The notes under the pieces are model-generated. The model did not search any database. It was not told the DNA's origin and worked only from the letters and a program-made list of their open reading frames with translations. This document shows positions 32,499-32,640 of a stretch of 32,640 nucleotides of DNA, in pieces (positions within the stretch are counted from its first letter, which is position 1; every line of letters starts with the position of its first letter). This DNA is from Streptomyces albiflavescens. Lineage in GTDB: Bacteria; Actinomycetota; Actinomycetes; Streptomycetales; Streptomycetaceae. The stretch covers positions 443,138 through 475,777 of the forward strand of contig NZ_BMMM01000002.1 in the NCBI RefSeq assembly GCF_014645835.1, read 5' to 3'. The translations under genes were made by a program, and so were the position numbers.

Positions 32499-32640
32499 GC
32501 GTGCTCTCCGGGTCGCGGGAGTCGCGTGAGTACTGGCGGACCTGGAAGGGACCGCGTACACGGGCTTTGCCGAGGCGTTCCGCATGGACGGTGTGCCGGG
32601 CGAGGGTGCCGAGGTCGAGGTACGCCTGGGTACGAGAGAG
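32482..32640 (-). CDS. 3' end of an unrecognised gene (cut by the window edge)
   Basis: A minus-strand frame open from the window edge to a TAA at 32484-32482 encodes 52 residues ending QYSRDSRDPESTHRPRR. Third codon positions are about 80 percent G or C, as in the real genes here, and a strong hairpin begins at the stop. A gene end is therefore likely. The fragment (AYLDLGTLARHTVHAERLGK) is mostly helical and basic and matches no family I can name. Confidence 0.6.
   Translation of the reverse strand, partial: LSRTQAYLDLGTLARHTVHAERLGKARVRGPFQVRQYSRDSRDPESTHRPRR

Overview
The window reads as chromosomal DNA of a Streptomyces (or close streptomycete). It is very GC rich with strongly GC-biased third codon positions and frequent GTG/TTG starts. 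TTA codons are almost absent, and there are Streptomyces-type families: EttA, GlbO, PknG-like kinase, and a csn-type chitosan oligosaccharide operon under a ROK repressor. No tRNA, rRNA, CRISPR array or intact transposase was seen.

Layout. 1-865: no intact gene; holds a frameshifted remnant of an S1-like domain protein. 866-3636 (+): ettA, a hot-dog thioesterase and an unknown protein, tightly packed. 3701-10866 (-): a three-gene MacB/FtsX-type ABC exporter (1089-aa permease, 917-aa permease, ATPase). The first permease has a TTA codon at codon 6 and the ATPase carries a Gly-Ser hexanucleotide microsatellite. 11074-11487 (-): truncated hemoglobin GlbO. 11519-11689: a 171-bp imperfect inverted-repeat element. 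11799-12782 (+): a PCMT-like methyltransferase.

12814-23735 (-): a seven-gene signalling cluster read in the order GlnX-like membrane sensor, GlnH-like amino-acid binding protein, TTA-containing helical protein, PknG-like kinase with TPR tail, PP2C phosphatase, VWA protein, FHA protein. It joins the mycobacterial GlnH-GlnX-PknG amino-acid sensing module to a phosphatase, a VWA protein and a phosphothreonine reader, and is the most interesting part of the window. Kinase, phosphatase and FHA protein all carry N-terminal zinc-ribbon-like Cys pairs and long low-complexity linkers.

23982-25409 (-): a small operon with overlapping genes: DUF3995-type membrane protein, ECF-type sigma factor, SRPBCC-fold protein. 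25516-32321 (-): a six-gene operon matching csnR-E-F-G-H-K (ROK repressor, lipoprotein sugar-binding protein, two permeases, GH4 glycosidase, BadF-type kinase). It begins at a promoter carrying a perfect TAGGAAA-G-TTTCCTA operator. No ATPase is encoded, so a shared ATPase such as MsiK is expected. 32482-32640 (-): the 3' end of an unrecognised gene, closed by a strong hairpin next to the csn promoter.
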